Assembly: GCA_017979445.1 (NCBI GenBank)
Contig: CM030713.1
Span: forward strand, 27,943,934 to 28,007,933
Source of the DNA: Akebia trifoliata
Taxonomy: Eukaryota > Streptophyta > Magnoliopsida > Ranunculales > Lardizabalaceae
Direction: 5' to 3'
DNA: 64,000 nt
The notes below the pieces were generated by a model. The model ran no database searches, was not told the origin of the DNA, and saw nothing but the letters and a program-made list of their open reading frames with translations. The stretch's first letter is position 1. Every line of letters starts with the position of its first letter. The position numbers were made by a program, and so were the translations under genes. Of the stretch, positions 31,949 through 44,873 are shown one piece after another.

Positions 31949-34480
31949 CTGAAATACATCCAACATTAATGCATAATCTCTTTAAAAACTAAGATTGCAA
32001 AAACTTGACATGCCTTTACGATTATAATGAGAGAGGGTAAGTATTTGTTATGGAAATCCATATTAATTAATATTTTCAATTATAAAAATAACCTTGGATA
32101 GATCCATAAATGCATGGAAATAATATTGGGCGTTTTACTAAAATGATTGAATATTTAGCACAACTCATATACCATCTTTTGTAAAATTATATACATTTTC
32201 TTTTAACAAACATTAAAGTTGGATAAACGAATTTTGTTCCATCAGATGGAATTCTGTTTGTAAGTCGGATGGCTAATCTTATGTTCATTCCAATTGATGG
32301 CCAACTTGTCCATCGATTTTCTTTCTTGGTATAAATATCATTTTATGTAATTTTCAAAAAAAAAAAAAAAAAATGATGACTCTGTTCAATTCTGCTTAAA
32401 AATTCTCAACATAAGAAGACGTAACAGAAATGATAGACAAAAAGTGAGGAATTTTACCTTCTCACATAACACTGCATTTTCCTGCAAAAGGATTTTCTCC
32501 TGAAATTAACCAAAATAAAAAATAAAATAAAATTTGTTAGGCAACCTAATAAGGGCAAAGCATCACATGAGTAAATCTCTAAACTAAATGCTCTACCAAA
32601 AGTAATATTAGGGCATAATTAGTTTAATATGAAACTGTTTACCTTTTGTTTTAGTTGCTCAATCTTCTCATTAAATAACTGAGCCTAAGGTAAAGGAAGC
32701 ATCAAAGTAAGTAAAAAATATCTGTTAATGTATCTTTTAAGAGTACTTTTTGCAATCTCAAGAATGTGAGGTTTACGACATACCTTTTTAACCCTGATGT
32801 TTCTTAGGCTTTTTTCTAATTGGCACTCCATCTGTGTTAATTCATCTCTAGAACATGACCCCAAATCTTCTCCAAGAAGCTTCCTAATAGAACCCAATTT
32901 CAAAGATTAAATGAAAACCCTGTGGCATTGAGAACAAAAATAATAAATAGCAGCATCAGTGCAATGGTATCAAACTAGTCTTTACTGTTTTGACGCTTCA
33001 AGAACCTCAATCTTCTTAGCCATGTTCCCAGCTTGGTACCTCAGGTGCTGCACACGGAAGCATATCGTTTGAGAAAATCAGGATCACGTGTGTGTGTGTG
33101 TGTGTGAGTGAGTCAGAGAGAGAGGTTCATGCATGGTTATTGATGAAATTGTACCATTGGATGATATAATCAATTTGATGTAAAATTTAGAAAGAATGAA
33201 ACCAAATGAAGCCTATTGATTGATGTAAAATTGCAAAAAAAGGTGATATGAATGCGAGTTTAAATCTCAGCTCCTAACTTGGAAACTATTGATACATAAA
33301 TATATAATGGAAGATAATCTAATATTTATCTTAATCTTCATGAGAACATGATCTGGTGCATCTATGTATATTTTATTACATTTATACTACTTTCTATTTC
33401 AATGGGAAGTTCTTGAAAATGAATAGAATGAACTGTAAAGAAACAAAATCATATTGTTCCCGCTACAACCTGTTGATCCTAAGAGTTACTCATTTAGAAA
33501 GTCTAAATATACATAAGAAAAGGAAATTTTCTGACATATGGAGTTTCTTATTATTTAACTGGAATAATGGAATTCCCTGATGTAATGGAATTATTGTTTC
33601 ATATCATCCACAGACAAGCAAACAAGCAAGATATCTCCCATTTTATTTGTCTTAATGTAAAAAGTATGCCCATAAGAGCTTTTAGCCAAACCATTTTCTA
33701 GGAAGAATTTATCAATTCTATTATTGCAAACCCATGGAGCTTGTTTCAAACAATAAAAGACCATGTTTAATTTATCAACCTTTTTTTATCTTGTCCTTTA
33801 TTAACATAGCCCAAAGGTTGTTCACCATATGTTTCCTCTTCAACATGTCCATTCAAGAATGTCAATTTCACATCCATTTGATAAATCTTCCATTCATTTG
33901 TGTTGCAATAGAAATAATAACTCAATGATTTCTAAATGAGAGTTAGGACAGGTGCCTCTTCATGTAGGAATACCAACATCTGTTGATATTTCTTTGAGAA
34001 GACAATGGTGGTCTTTGGATCAACTGTCGCATACTCCGCTGTGTAAACAGGCCTTGGTTCTGTAGACACCTCAACGACTTCTCTGGCATGATAGACTTAT
34101 GTCTTTTGTTGCTCTTCTTGGCCATAGACTCCCTCTCGCTCCCATCTATAACATTGATCACATAAGCTAGTGTGTGTGTTGGTGTGCAGGAGGGGAAACA
34201 GGAGCTACTAACTAGGGGTGTAACTTGTTTCAGTTTGGGGTCAAATTGGAACTGAACTGACATAGGTCAGTTCCACTAAACAAGAACCAGAACCGAAATA
34301 CCAATAAAACCAAACCGAACTAAGGTTGGTTCGGTTCTATATGTTGCCAATATCCCATAAACGTGCTTGGAAACAACAATTATTAATGAAAAATAAATAA
34401 TAGTCATGAAATTTATGTCCTAACTAGATTAGTGGATAATCATTAATCTATGTCTTAACTCCTAAAATAATTCATAAAAA

Positions 34481-34538
<58 letters not shown>

Positions 34539-37500
34539 TTCTTATACAAGGGTTTGGTTCTTGGGTTGGAACGCTTCTATACAAGCCTTGAACCGAAAAC
34601 TGAATTGAATTGATTGGTTCTCCATTTTCTCAGCCCAGAACTGAACTGCAACTTGTTCTAAACTGAACCAAACCAATCTAAAGCTATCGATTTGGTTTGA
34701 TTCTCACTTTGAACAGGACCAAGTTGCACCCCTGCCGCTAATCCTCTTCTTTATGCTAAGACCTCTTATTGCGCCACTACCACAAATTGCCTCAACCCCC
34801 CTTCATCCATTAGATATTGGATAAAATGCTTCATAGCAGAACATCCATTGGTGGGGTAGCATTTGATTTCATGGTAGGCACAATAAGGTTCTGTATCTCT
34901 ATCTTTATAGGATACCATTGGTCCTCTGAAGAATGGCTCACCTTCGATCTTCAATGGCACCTCCTCCAGTGTTACTGTGAGAGGTGTGAAGACCCTGCCC
35001 CTCTCCCTTTACCAACTCCTTTGGGTCGAGTACCACCTTGCTGCTGAGAGCCCTCTTCCTCTTGACCATGCTTAGTATCCTTCCCATACTTCTTTCCTTG
35101 AGCCGTTTCCTACTTCTCGAAGGCTCCCTACTTGCTCCCTGATCTCTGCTGGTTGTTTACTAAGTTGATAACTTGCACTCCATTGACCAAGTCAGCTCTC
35201 ATCACTTCCTCTAGCTTTATATATTTCTCCACTCTAATGTAGGGATCATTGAATTTCACATGAGGATTCTTCACTAAAGAAATGTGCACCGGCATCCCAG
35301 AGAGAACTACACTTTGGAACACTGTCACAACCGTCTTTCCCTCTAACTCCTCCACTTCGAGTGCTTCTACTTTAAATTAGGATGGATAGTCCTTTTTGGG
35401 CTCCCCCCTTCTTTCTGACGCATGTTGAGCAGGGACTTAAATTGTTACTGCCTCCAACCTAAAATAACCAATTTTGGACGAATAACTTTTTATTTTTATT
35501 TTCAAAATTCGTAGAATTTCATCTTCTACAACCTTGAAGCATTGGATCATGTTTTTGGATGCCAAGAAGTGAGCCCAAGGACCCTTACTAAGGGTGAAAT
35601 TCTTACTAAGGCTAGGGGGACTCGACAATTTTCACATTAGGCTATCAAATCCAGGACTGAACCATAAAGAACTTTGCTGCTTGAAGTGCATCACGTGCTC
35701 CATGAGGTCAGAAGTCCCATCAAACATGTTAAACTTTGGGATGATGGAAGTTCTTGGGGATCCAAGTGCTCTTGGGGATTTCACACCCTGTAATCTGCTT
35801 TGAGAAAGAAGTCTTAAACCTCCTCAAGACAGCATTAGCAACGCTCCTTGTATTTTGCTTTTCTTATTTACTTTTTCATCGGGCCTATCACTACTTCATC
35901 GTCTTTGCAACAGATAGTGACGAACTGATGGTATGGAGAGGTCACTCCCTAGTCATCCTCAGTAGGGCCAAAGAATCATGCAGTATGGCTCCTCTCTTCT
36001 AAGATTCTGCCTGAGCTTCCTTTCCTAGAACTATCATTTTATCTTGAGGGGCATGAACTTGAAACTCTAGTGCCCTTGATCCATTCTGCAAACCAAACTT
36101 TCATTCTTTGTCCGTAGTGCTTTTCTTGTCTGTCTATACGATATTGCATATAGCCCAGGATGTCTTGAATATCTAACTCTTATTTTCCTTGAGGGGCATG
36201 AGCTCTTTTTTCAATATTTTCTTCTCCACCATTAATATTACATTCGTTTATTCTTCCTACATCTATGTTTGGAAGATCTCCTTGGTATTGGGATTTATCT
36301 CTTTTGCTTGAAGTTGCTATTTGGTTTTGAGGCAATTGTTACAGATTGAAGGTTAGTATAAAAACTAAAGTGGAGAAAGAACTTCCATAGTGCTATATTT
36401 ATTCGATAACTAAATGGCCTTTCAAATAGGCAATACATAAAAACTAATAATCTGAAAAATAGGAACTGACTTTTGACCACTAACACACGATCTGCATAAA
36501 CAAAATAAATTAACAAAATACCTAAAAACCAGGACAACCCAATAACTTCTAAAAACGCTACAAATTATTTTGGCAGATTCAACAATCCCTCCCTTAAACT
36601 GATATTTTCAAACACTCAGTTTACTCTATACCAGCAATGAGACACCTCTTCAAACTGAATCGTCTGAAGTGCAAACACCAAGTAGTTTTCTGAGCTTCAC
36701 AAACGACACAATCTTGAGGGATTTAGTGAATATATGAGCAACCTGATCTTCACTCCTGCAATAGATGAGATCAATTACTCCATTATTTGTGAGATCTCTT
36801 AAGAAATGAACCTTCACATCAATATGCTTGCTTCTACCGTGTAGAACTAGACTCTTGGAAAGTTTAATCGCTGAATTGTTGTCACAGTAAACTGTCGTTG
36901 CTCCCTATTGTTTGAAGTGCAGCTCTTCAAGTAATTTCTTCAACCAAATAGCTTGTTAGGCACATGAAGTTGTAGCAACAAATTCAGCTTCCGTGGTTGA
37001 TAAAGTGACAATGGACTGCTTCTTTGATGACCATGAAACAACCCTTGAACCCAAGATAAAGACATACCTCGAAGTGCTTTTCCTGTCATCTCGATCACCA
37101 GCATAATCACTGTCTGTAAAACCCATTAAATCTGACTTTCTTCTTTTCTTGTAGAGCAGCCCAAAATCAGCAGTACCTTGCAAATAATGAAAAATTCTCT
37201 TGGCAGCTAGAAGATGCATCTCTGTTGGGTTCTCCATATATTATATTAGGTCTTGTTGTAGACAAATACATCAAGCTTCCCACAATTTGCTTGTAAAGAG
37301 TGTTGTCCACCTTCTTTCTTTCAGGATCCTTCAAAAGCTTCAAACCACACTCAGTAGGTGTAGTGATAGCATTGCAATTCTTGATTCAAAACCTGTCGAA
37401 GAACTCTTGCACATACTTCTTTTGTGAAATAAAAATTCCAGCATCAGATTCTTTAACTTCTATACCCATAAAATAATGCATTAATCCAAGATCAGTCATT

Positions 37501-40500
37501 TCAAACTCAACCAACATAGATTGTTTAAATTTCTTGATCATGGCACTATCATTACCTGTGTAGATTAAATCATCTACATATAAACAAACTATGAGCATTT
37601 TTCCTCCATCTCCCATCTTTGTAAAAAGTGTACGTTCATATGGACATTTCTTAAAGCCCCCTTAGAGAAATAGACATCTATACGACTATACCAAGCTCTC
37701 GGAGCTTGTTTGAGTCCATATAGTGCATTTTTTAATTTATACAACTTATGCTCATCTCCAATCATAACATATCCAGGAGATTGATTGTTCTTCCAAATAT
37801 CCATGTAAGAATGCAGATTTCAGGTCCAATTGGAAGATAGGCCATGAGTTTTGAGCTGCTAGTGCAATCACTAATTTGATCGTGTCATGTCATGCGACTG
37901 GTGCAAAAACCTCTTTGTAGTCAATGCCAAATTTTTTCTTGTAACCCTTAGCCACCAAACGCGCCTTGTATTTCTCAACTTCACCGTTCTCCTTCAATTT
38001 TGTTTTGTACACCCACTTCACCCCAATGGTCTTTTGCCCTTTTGGAAGTTCCGTCAATTCCCAAGTGTTGTTGATTTCGATGGCCACAATTTTAGCATCC
38101 ATAGCCTTCCGCCACGTTGATTCTTTAACAACCACTTCAAAGGTAGTAGGATTACAATCTGAAAACAAAGCAAAATGTGTAAGTGGATCCTTCGATTGGT
38201 CAATTCCGATCACTTCATAGTCCGACTTCCATGTTGGCCTCTTTAAAACACGATGAAAACGTGAATCAATTGATGCTTCAACTTGTTCGTCAAATTCTAG
38301 TGTTGCTAGTGTGATTTCAAAGGCTATATAATCTTCATTTTGATGATTCCGAAGAGTATTAGCTACTGAAACCTACGTTTGCTAGGGCTGCTTTGTTTTC
38401 TCAACATTTTTTTCATCAAAGCTTGCTGGAATTTGTTCTCCAACATCATTTTTGTTCTACGACCAACTTTGATTTTCATTAAAAATGTCTCGACTAATAA
38501 CAATTTTCTTAGTGTTAGGATTGTAAAGGTTATAAGCTTTTGATTGATTACTAACACCAAGAAAAATGCATTTCTCTCCCTTGTCATCAAGTTTTTTTTC
38601 TCTCTAGTCTAGAATGTGTGTATATGCAATGTACCAAAAAAATTTAAATGATCAAGAGATGGCATTCGTCCACTCCAAGATTCTTCTAGAGTCATATTTT
38701 GAACTGAAAAAGTAGGACTCCGATTCAAAATATGAGTACTACAATTTATTGCTTCTAGCAAAAAAGTCTTCAGAACTTTATCGGTTGCTAACATACTTCT
38801 CACCATGTTTAGGATTGTTCGATTCTTCCTCTCTAATACACCATTTTACTGAGGTGTATAGGATGTTGTCAATTGCCTTCTAATTTTATGCTTATCACAA
38901 AAATTTGCAAATTCCTGTGACATATTCTCCATCATGATCTGTCTGTAGAATTTTAATTGCTTTCCCAATTTCATTATCCACGAGAGCTTTTAAACATTTA
39001 AAAGCTGTGAAAGCTTTAGATTTTTCTTGCAAAAAATAGATCCATGTTTTCAAACAATAATCATCAGTAAAAGAAATAAAATATTTCTTTTTTCCATTTG
39101 ATATTGGGTTTATTGGACCACATATATCAGAATGGATAAACTCCAATGGCGTATCTGCTATCCATGCCTTGTCTTTTGGGAATTGCTCACGATGTTGTTT
39201 GCCAACAATACACTCTTCACATATTTTCGAGGAAGGAGGGATAATATGTTTCTTAGAAACGGTCTTCAAACCACTAAAATTCAAATGGCCATAACGCAAG
39301 TGCCAAAGCCACATTGAATAATCCATATTAGATTTAAAACAAGACTGGACGCCGTTAATTCGTAGTGGAAATAACCTATTTGGAGTCATCTTAACAAGAC
39401 AATTATACCTCTTTTAGGATCAGAGATTTCACAAGTGCCTCCTTTGATTGTAGCCACATAATCCTTTTCTTGCAACTATCCCACACTCAACAAATTACTT
39501 TTCAAATTAGGAATATAAAAGACATTTGATATAGTTTCAATATTGTCTTCTTTAGTCCTAATTTGAACATCACCATTTCCCATAACAACTACTTTAGAAT
39601 GATCACCATAAATCACAGTAGTACGAAAATATTAATTTAAATGAGAATAAAATGATTTATTACCACACATGATTGTTGCAACTCGTGTCTAGATACCATA
39701 TGTTTGGTTCAAGCTTTTCTTTTTTTGACTTGGAATGCCATCAAGAGTGTTTCTTGTTTCTTTTTCTCTGCAAAATTGGATTGCTTTCCTCTGTCGGAAT
39801 GAAAGTTTGCAATGCATTCAGATTTGTAGTGCCCAAACTTATGAATACGGTAGCACTCAATGTTTGACTTGTCGAACTTTGGTTCATTGGTGAATGAGTG
39901 TTGGTGGTAATCATGTCCTTTGCCTCTGCCTTTAGAATCTGCTGTGTAAGAACTTTTGCCTCTTCCTCTTCCTCGTCCAGGGCTTCTACCACAACCTCTA
40001 TTTTGATACTTTCCATGTTGAAATGTCACCATGAGTCTTCAAAGCTTGTTCCTCAGTTGCACCTGTTGTCATTCTTTGTTCATATAACAACAAGGAACTT
40101 TGCAATTCATCAATAGAAAGTGTATCTATATCTTTTGATCCTCGATAAAACAAACAACAAAATTAAATTTTGGTGTCATGGATTGAAGAATCTTTTCAAT
40201 GATGGTAACATCCTCCATCTTGTCACCATGGATTTGCATTTTGTTGACTATTGCCATTGTTCGGGAAAAATAATTTGTAACCGTTTCTCTTGATTTCATT
40301 CGAAGCAATTCAAACTCCGAACAAAGTGCCTGAAGCTACAGCCTCTTTGCTCTTTCTGATCTTTGGTATTTCTTCTTCATCGAATCCCAAATTAGTTTGG
40401 ATGTGCCTTGCAAAGAATGATTTCCAAGATCGAACGATCGATTGCTTGGAAAAGATAACTCTTTACTTTGAGATCCTTCAACTTCTACTAGTCTGTTCGT

Positions 40501-43500
40501 GTTGTACCTACTACTAGTTCAACTATTCCAGTTTCAACAATATACCTATACTCCTTAGACCTCAAGAAGTTCTCCATTAGCATGCTCCAATGGTCATAGT
40601 GATCATCAAAACGTGGAATTGCTGGTTATACAAAATTTTCAGAGGCCATCGTTCTACTTTATTGTTGATGTACAAAAAAGAAAATAGGTGAAATAGAAAA
40701 TAAAGTTGTTGTTATATCACTCTTTATTTCAGTTTTTGTTTGGCACTTTCAAGTCTCAACTTTTCTTTTTCTCACTCTCTCTATCCCATTCCTTTTTGGC
40801 TCTAATATAACTGTTACAGATTGAAGGTTAGTATAAAAACTAAAGTAGAGAAAGAAAACAAAAGAAATTAACAAAATGCCTAAAAACCAGGACAACATAA
40901 TAAATTCCAAAAACACTACAAATTATTTTGATTGATTCATCTGCAATGGTACCTTTTGGAAACTTTCTTGCCTTCTCTTCCTTTCGTGCCCCATGATTGG
41001 CACCAAAAGATGTATGTAAAAAATCTTACATGGCTCCCAAACTTGTATCTTGATGCCAATCTTCCCTCTAAATCATGCAAAAAGTCGCAGAATTGGGATG
41101 GATTTCCCAGTTCAAGACCTGACAATCAAGTTTGTAAAATAAGAGAGAACATGATTGGAAATGAGTCAAAAGCCCTTTACCTTGTTGCTACTACCGCCCT
41201 TTATATCTTCTCAACTTACCTTTCTTTCTTGGCTTCTTCCTTCCCATATTCACGGAAATCTTTCTCATAATCTTGTAGTTTTCTCTCAATAGGAAACTTC
41301 CTAAAGTTATCCATAATCATTTTGTGTATAATTTTACCTCTAACTATTGGTCCATGTCACTATGGCTAATTACATGCCTACAAAAGATATCTCTCATTTC
41401 ATTTGTCTTTATGTAAAAAGCCCACAAGATCATTTAACGAAACCCCTTTCTTGGAAGATTATATCAATTCTGGTACTGCTAGCCAATGGAGCTTGTTTCA
41501 AATAATAAAAGGCTTTGTGTAATTTATCAATTTTTTCTTGCCCTTTATTAGTATAGCCCAAAGATTGCTCACCATATGTTTTGTGTCCAATAAAAATGCA
41601 TTCTTCTCCTCCATCAAGTCTTTTCCATCTCTCAATCGACACTTCTACGTAAGCCATACACCCAAATATTTTTAAATTTGAAATCGATTTATGAGACTTT
41701 ATGAACATGCTATAAAACAAGTAGAGAGTCAATTTATTAAATTAATTGCAAAAGATAAGGGCTCAAGTATATTTTAATTTTTGTTTTTGTTTTTATATTA
41801 AGCAGGCATCCCACCAAACTAAGAATTGTCCTATTCTTTCTTGTGGCTACACCATTTTGTTGGGGTGTATATGCTATCATCAGTTGGTGCCAAATTCCAT
41901 GCTCTTTACACAAAATTTAAAAGCATATGAAGTGTATAACTCACCACTTCTATCTATTCTTTTTTCTTTCACTCATGTCATTATTTCACCAGGATCAAAG
42001 ATACCACATGCTTTCTCTATTTCTGCCTTCTTCCTTTTTCCAAATAGATAAATCCACTTCTTCGTTTTCTTAGCAAAATTCAACTTGCTCGTCAACATTG
42101 TTAGTGGACCAATATCTATGTTTCAAAGTATCACATTGTATCAAAATGTATAGGTTGGTCTCTCTCTCTTATAGAGATTCCGTTGCTTTTTTTTTTTAGT
42201 ATATATGATTTTGGGTTTTTTTTTTTTTTTTTCAGCATTCTGATACAAACCAAAACATTCCAACACTAATCTGCAGTAATCGATAATTTAACTCCAGAGA
42301 GAGAGAGAGAGAGAGATTCAAATGATATCAAGAATCTTTGCAAAAAAGCAATGCAATCTCAGAACAAATATTTCTATCCTTTCAAATATTTGTTTTTTGA
42401 CAGACAAAGAGTTATAATTTAAGGAATCATTTCAAATGAAATTCAGAAGGAAAAAATCTATGATCTTCAAATTAATATAACATGCATTATCCATTAGGCT
42501 AAGAGTATTTGATAGCTTATTGAAAGTTGAAATATTAAGCATACCTTAATGCAATTTGACTTAGTATATTCACATCATATTAGTGTCTAGTAGAGTGCGT
42601 ATAAACTAGAAAAATGCGTTATAATTAAAATGTAATTGTAAGAGTCATTTGATAACCTAAAACATATTCTCTAATATTTTTTATCATTAAAATATTGATT
42701 TTATAAATATTTTGGAATATATCAAAAAAATTCTGAATGTTTCAATTTTTTCCTTGACCAAAATTCGTCCAAAATGATATCTTAAACCTTGCTAACATCC
42801 ACATTCCGAATTGTATTGAATATTCTTGTAATTATAAAATTGTATATATGAGATTTTGCATACCCTTGATCAGTCGTCAGGCCGTAAAAACCTTCCTCTT
42901 CATTGTACTTGTTCTCGTCCTCTTCACCTTTGTGAGAGGGATTTTTCCTCTTTTGCTTTCATTGAAAGCATTTCTCGATACTCTTCCACTTGTCCACAAC
43001 CAAGTCATATTTGCCTTCTTGTATCATCTAATTCCTCTTTCTTTTATTGCAATGTGAGTTTACTTTGGAATGCATGACCCAAAGTACTTGTCTCCTTTTT
43101 CAGTCTTCACAATCTTCCTTCATGGGCTTGTATAGAACCCATAAGTTGATTAAGAGTCATAACCGCCAAATCTTTTGATTCTTCACTGATTACAATAATA
43201 ATAATATTTTTGACCCCAAGAATGTAGCATCTTTGTATCATGCGAAATATCACTTCAGCCTTCTCAGTTCTCCCCTAATTTTATTTGTTTTGCTACTATC
43301 ATCACTCTTAAGAAATATCTTTCATTTATGATGCTTCAAAATCTGCTCCTAAGGTTAAGAGATGTATCTTCTTTACGTTCTCTATTCTTTTGAATGCATT
43401 TTGAAGTGACTCCCATGGTTGTTTGGAGGTTGTTGCCAACACAATTATTTCAAATGTTGCTTCATCGACACCTTGATGTATGAGGAAGGGATCCTTCTTG

Positions 43501-44873
43501 TCTTTCTTCTATGAGAAAATCCTTTTGATTTTGAGATAAAAATGACTTATTGTGGAGTTCATGGTTATAAGTATACTTTTTCTACAAGCTCCCAAGCATC
43601 TTGAGAGCCAAGCAAAGCCTTCATTTTAATATACAAATTTTCATAGTTCGCCTTTGTGATTCGAGGATTTTGGGACTAAAAAAAATTTGAGAAAGCAATG
43701 GAGAAGGTTTACAAGTTCTCATACCAATTTGATGGGCTCAAATACATGAACAAGCTTTTTCTTTGAGCCACTTTGATGTACTTAAATACCTCAAAATTTT
43801 ATTCTTTTTTCATTTCCCTATACCGACAAATGATGCCCTATATATGAATTGACGTGGAGACTTTTCTAGGCCATTTGAAAACCATTCTAGACATTTCTCT
43901 AACACTTTGACTAATCATCCAAAAATCATACGAATTTGATTGTCAACATTAGAACTCAAGATAAATTGAGTAACACATTTCCTACATGACAACCTACACA
44001 TCAGATGCTTCCAAGAATCTCCACAAGCCTAAAATACCCTTAAATTAGGTTTAATCCTTCCACTCAATACAATCACCAATAATGGTAACAAAGACACATT
44101 CAACCTAAAGAATTGTACTTGTAAGATGAGCAAGACGAAAGAAGGCCAGTGGGAAAGCTTAACAAGAGAGACGATAAGATTTATTTTAAAAAGATGTCAC
44201 TACTGAGAGACATCAAAGGGTTGCATTAACTACTGAAAGAACGAGAATTATGCTTTCAAAACTGAAGATTTTTTTTTTGATAAAACTGAAGATTGTGCAT
44301 GCTTGAATGAAACAGGTCTGTATGTGATGCTACGTAGACTAACATTCCAAGCCCCTACATAGAATACTATTTAAGGCTTGGACCCATAGCTCAGTTGACA
44401 TATTGCAGTGTAACTATGAGGTAGTGTGCCATAATCCAGCTAACCCATCAAATAGATTTTTCAACGGATGCAATAAATAATCCATTGAAAGCTTATTCAT
44501 GGTTTTTTTTTTTGGGCGGGGGGAGGACATGGTTATGTAATTGTAGATAAATCTTGGTGGTTGTTGAGGTCATGGGTTCAAGTCCAACAATAACACAACA
44601 AAAACAAGGATTAAAAAAAAGAGTGCTACGCAGTTTTATATAACAAGTTTAAGAAAACCAACTTGAACGTTGATGTTAAACATTGATTTTTTAAGTAATG
44701 TATATAGCAGTCATAAAAACAAACAATAGATTTTAACAAATATCAAACAGATATTTAGAGGGAAAATTCTTATAACCCAAGGAGGCCTGACCTGCTCATT
44801 TTCTTCTATTGCTTCATTGCTGATCTGTATGTCTTTTGTGGATCTTAGGTAGCGTTCTATCGTGTTTTGCATG
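31763..44873 (-). CDS. SOC1: SOC1/TM3-like MADS-box transcription factor, exons 2-7 (5' part outside window)
   Basis: Flowering-time integrator family; nuclear, binds CArG DNA with other MADS partners. In coding order the exons are complement(44792-44873, 32986-33047, 32784-32883, 32643-32684, 32458-32499, 31763-31948). All junctions are GT-AG and phases agree, giving 514 coding bases with stop TAA and no break. The I region reads [14 protein letters not shown]. The K domain contains [19 protein letters not shown] and [14 protein letters not shown]. Exon 6 ends ENAVLCEK, and the C terminus has the SOC1 motif [11 protein letters not shown]. The MADS-box exon is not found between 44874 and 64000, so intron 1 would exceed 19 kb, unless the exon has been lost. 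Intron 2 is 11,738 bp. The gene converges with AGL6. Confidence 0.93.
32458..32499 (-). CDS. SOC1: SOC1-like exon 6
   Basis: A 42-bp exon encoding [14 protein letters not shown], after TTTCAG and before GTAAAA. Confidence 0.94.
32643..32684 (-). CDS. SOC1: SOC1-like exon 5
   Basis: A 42-bp exon encoding [14 protein letters not shown], after CCTTAG and before GTAAAC. Confidence 0.94.
32784..32883 (-). CDS. SOC1: SOC1-like exon 4 (K domain core)
   Basis: A 100-bp exon containing [19 protein letters not shown] and ending NIRVKK at GTATGT. The SCSxxEL run is characteristic of the SOC1 clade. Confidence 0.95.
32986..33047 (-). CDS. SOC1: SOC1-like exon 3 (K domain start)
   Basis: A 62-bp exon encoding [20 protein letters not shown], after TGTGCAG. 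The donor is CA|GTAAAG. Confidence 0.92.
33089..33106. repeat. (GT)n microsatellite near SOC1 exon 3
   Basis: A run of GT units about 40 bp upstream of exon 3 in the SOC1 sense, within intron 2. Confidence 0.8.
33610..33950 (-). pseudogene. Copia integrase/reverse transcriptase scrap, SOC1 intron 2
   Basis: Aligns with 41380-41600 (shared CATGGAGCTTGTTTCAAACA, with one change, and TAGCCCAAAG), so it is a second copy of the same region of one Copia family. The two scraps lie on either side of the complete element at 36337. Confidence 0.6.
34214..34733. mobile_element. Non-autonomous TIR element (520 bp) containing a (TA)n tract
   Basis: Ends AGGGGTGTAACTTG and, reverse complemented, AGGGGTGCAACTTGG form an inverted repeat. 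The interior is rich in GGTTCGGTTC-like words on both strands, a type common in plant genomes. The (TA)n tract spans 34483-34534. No target duplication is seen. Confidence 0.6.
34483..34534. repeat. (TA)n microsatellite
   Basis: About 26 AT units inside the TIR element at 34214-34733, SOC1 intron 2. Confidence 0.9.
34740..36330 (-). pseudogene. Probable Gypsy-type gag relic
   Basis: On the - strand, pieces such as [20 protein letters not shown] (near 35250) and [15 protein letters not shown] (near 34880) resemble Gypsy gag, where a nucleocapsid-like YCxYHxxxGHxTxxC motif follows. No LTRs or pol are found. Assignment rests on these short stretches only. Confidence 0.4.
36337..36584 (-). repeat. 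3' LTR of intron-2 Copia element
   Basis: A 248-bp repeat bounded by TGTTAC...TTCAACA on the + strand. It aligns to 40812-40942 apart from the deletion in that copy. Confidence 0.88.
40812..40942 (-). repeat. 5' LTR of intron-2 Copia element, internally deleted
   Basis: Shares TGTTACAGATTGAAGGTTAG and CCTAAAAACCAGGACAA with the 3' LTR but lacks the middle 115 bp or so. The terminal CA on the outer side has decayed. The primer site next to it reads TTATATTAGAGCC on the - strand. Confidence 0.82.
41400..43750 (-). pseudogene. Copia gag-pol relic, SOC1 intron 2
   Basis: Gag pieces at 43250-43700 (for example [19 protein letters not shown]) and integrase to reverse transcriptase pieces at 41430-41732 ([26 protein letters not shown]) lie on the - strand in retroelement order. 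They are full of stops and deletions, with unrecognised sequence between them. The relic is older than the neighbouring element at 36337-40942. Confidence 0.65.
44515..44615 (+). mobile_element. SINE-like fragment with B box
   Basis: GGGTTCAAGTCC (44575-44586) is a B-box match followed by an A-rich end. A tRNA-like ATAGCTCAGTTG lies 190 bp upstream (about 44390), too far to be its partner, so the two may be separate remnants. Confidence 0.35.
44792..44873 (-). CDS. SOC1: SOC1-like exon 2 (I region)
   Basis: An 82-bp exon after GCTTCAG and before GTCAGG. It begins with one base of a split codon, then [20 protein letters not shown]. It lies 11.7 kb upstream of exon 3, and its phase (1 base plus 27 codons) is right for joining a standard MADS exon. 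Confidence 0.92.

Larger units (their letters stand above)
36337..40942 (-). mobile_element. Complete but decayed Copia LTR retrotransposon in SOC1 intron 2
   Basis: Target duplication GCAAT on both sides (36332-36336, 40943-40947). The 3' LTR is 36337-36584 and the 5' LTR is 40812-40942, the latter with a deletion of about 115 bp. Domains in - order: gag from ATG at 40649 (MASENFVQPAIPRF), a zinc knuckle near 39860 with the second Cys changed to Ile, integrase 39389-38895, reverse transcriptase 38213-37386 with [13 protein letters not shown], and RNase H 37237-36956. Stops and frameshifts break the polyprotein. The polypurine tract AAGGGAGGGA abuts the 3' LTR. It lies in the same orientation as SOC1. 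Confidence 0.9.

Noticed and set aside
44376..44450. Possible tRNA gene (ATAGCTCAGTTG A box)
   Set aside because: No B box at tRNA spacing and no cloverleaf stems; treated as a SINE scrap at most.
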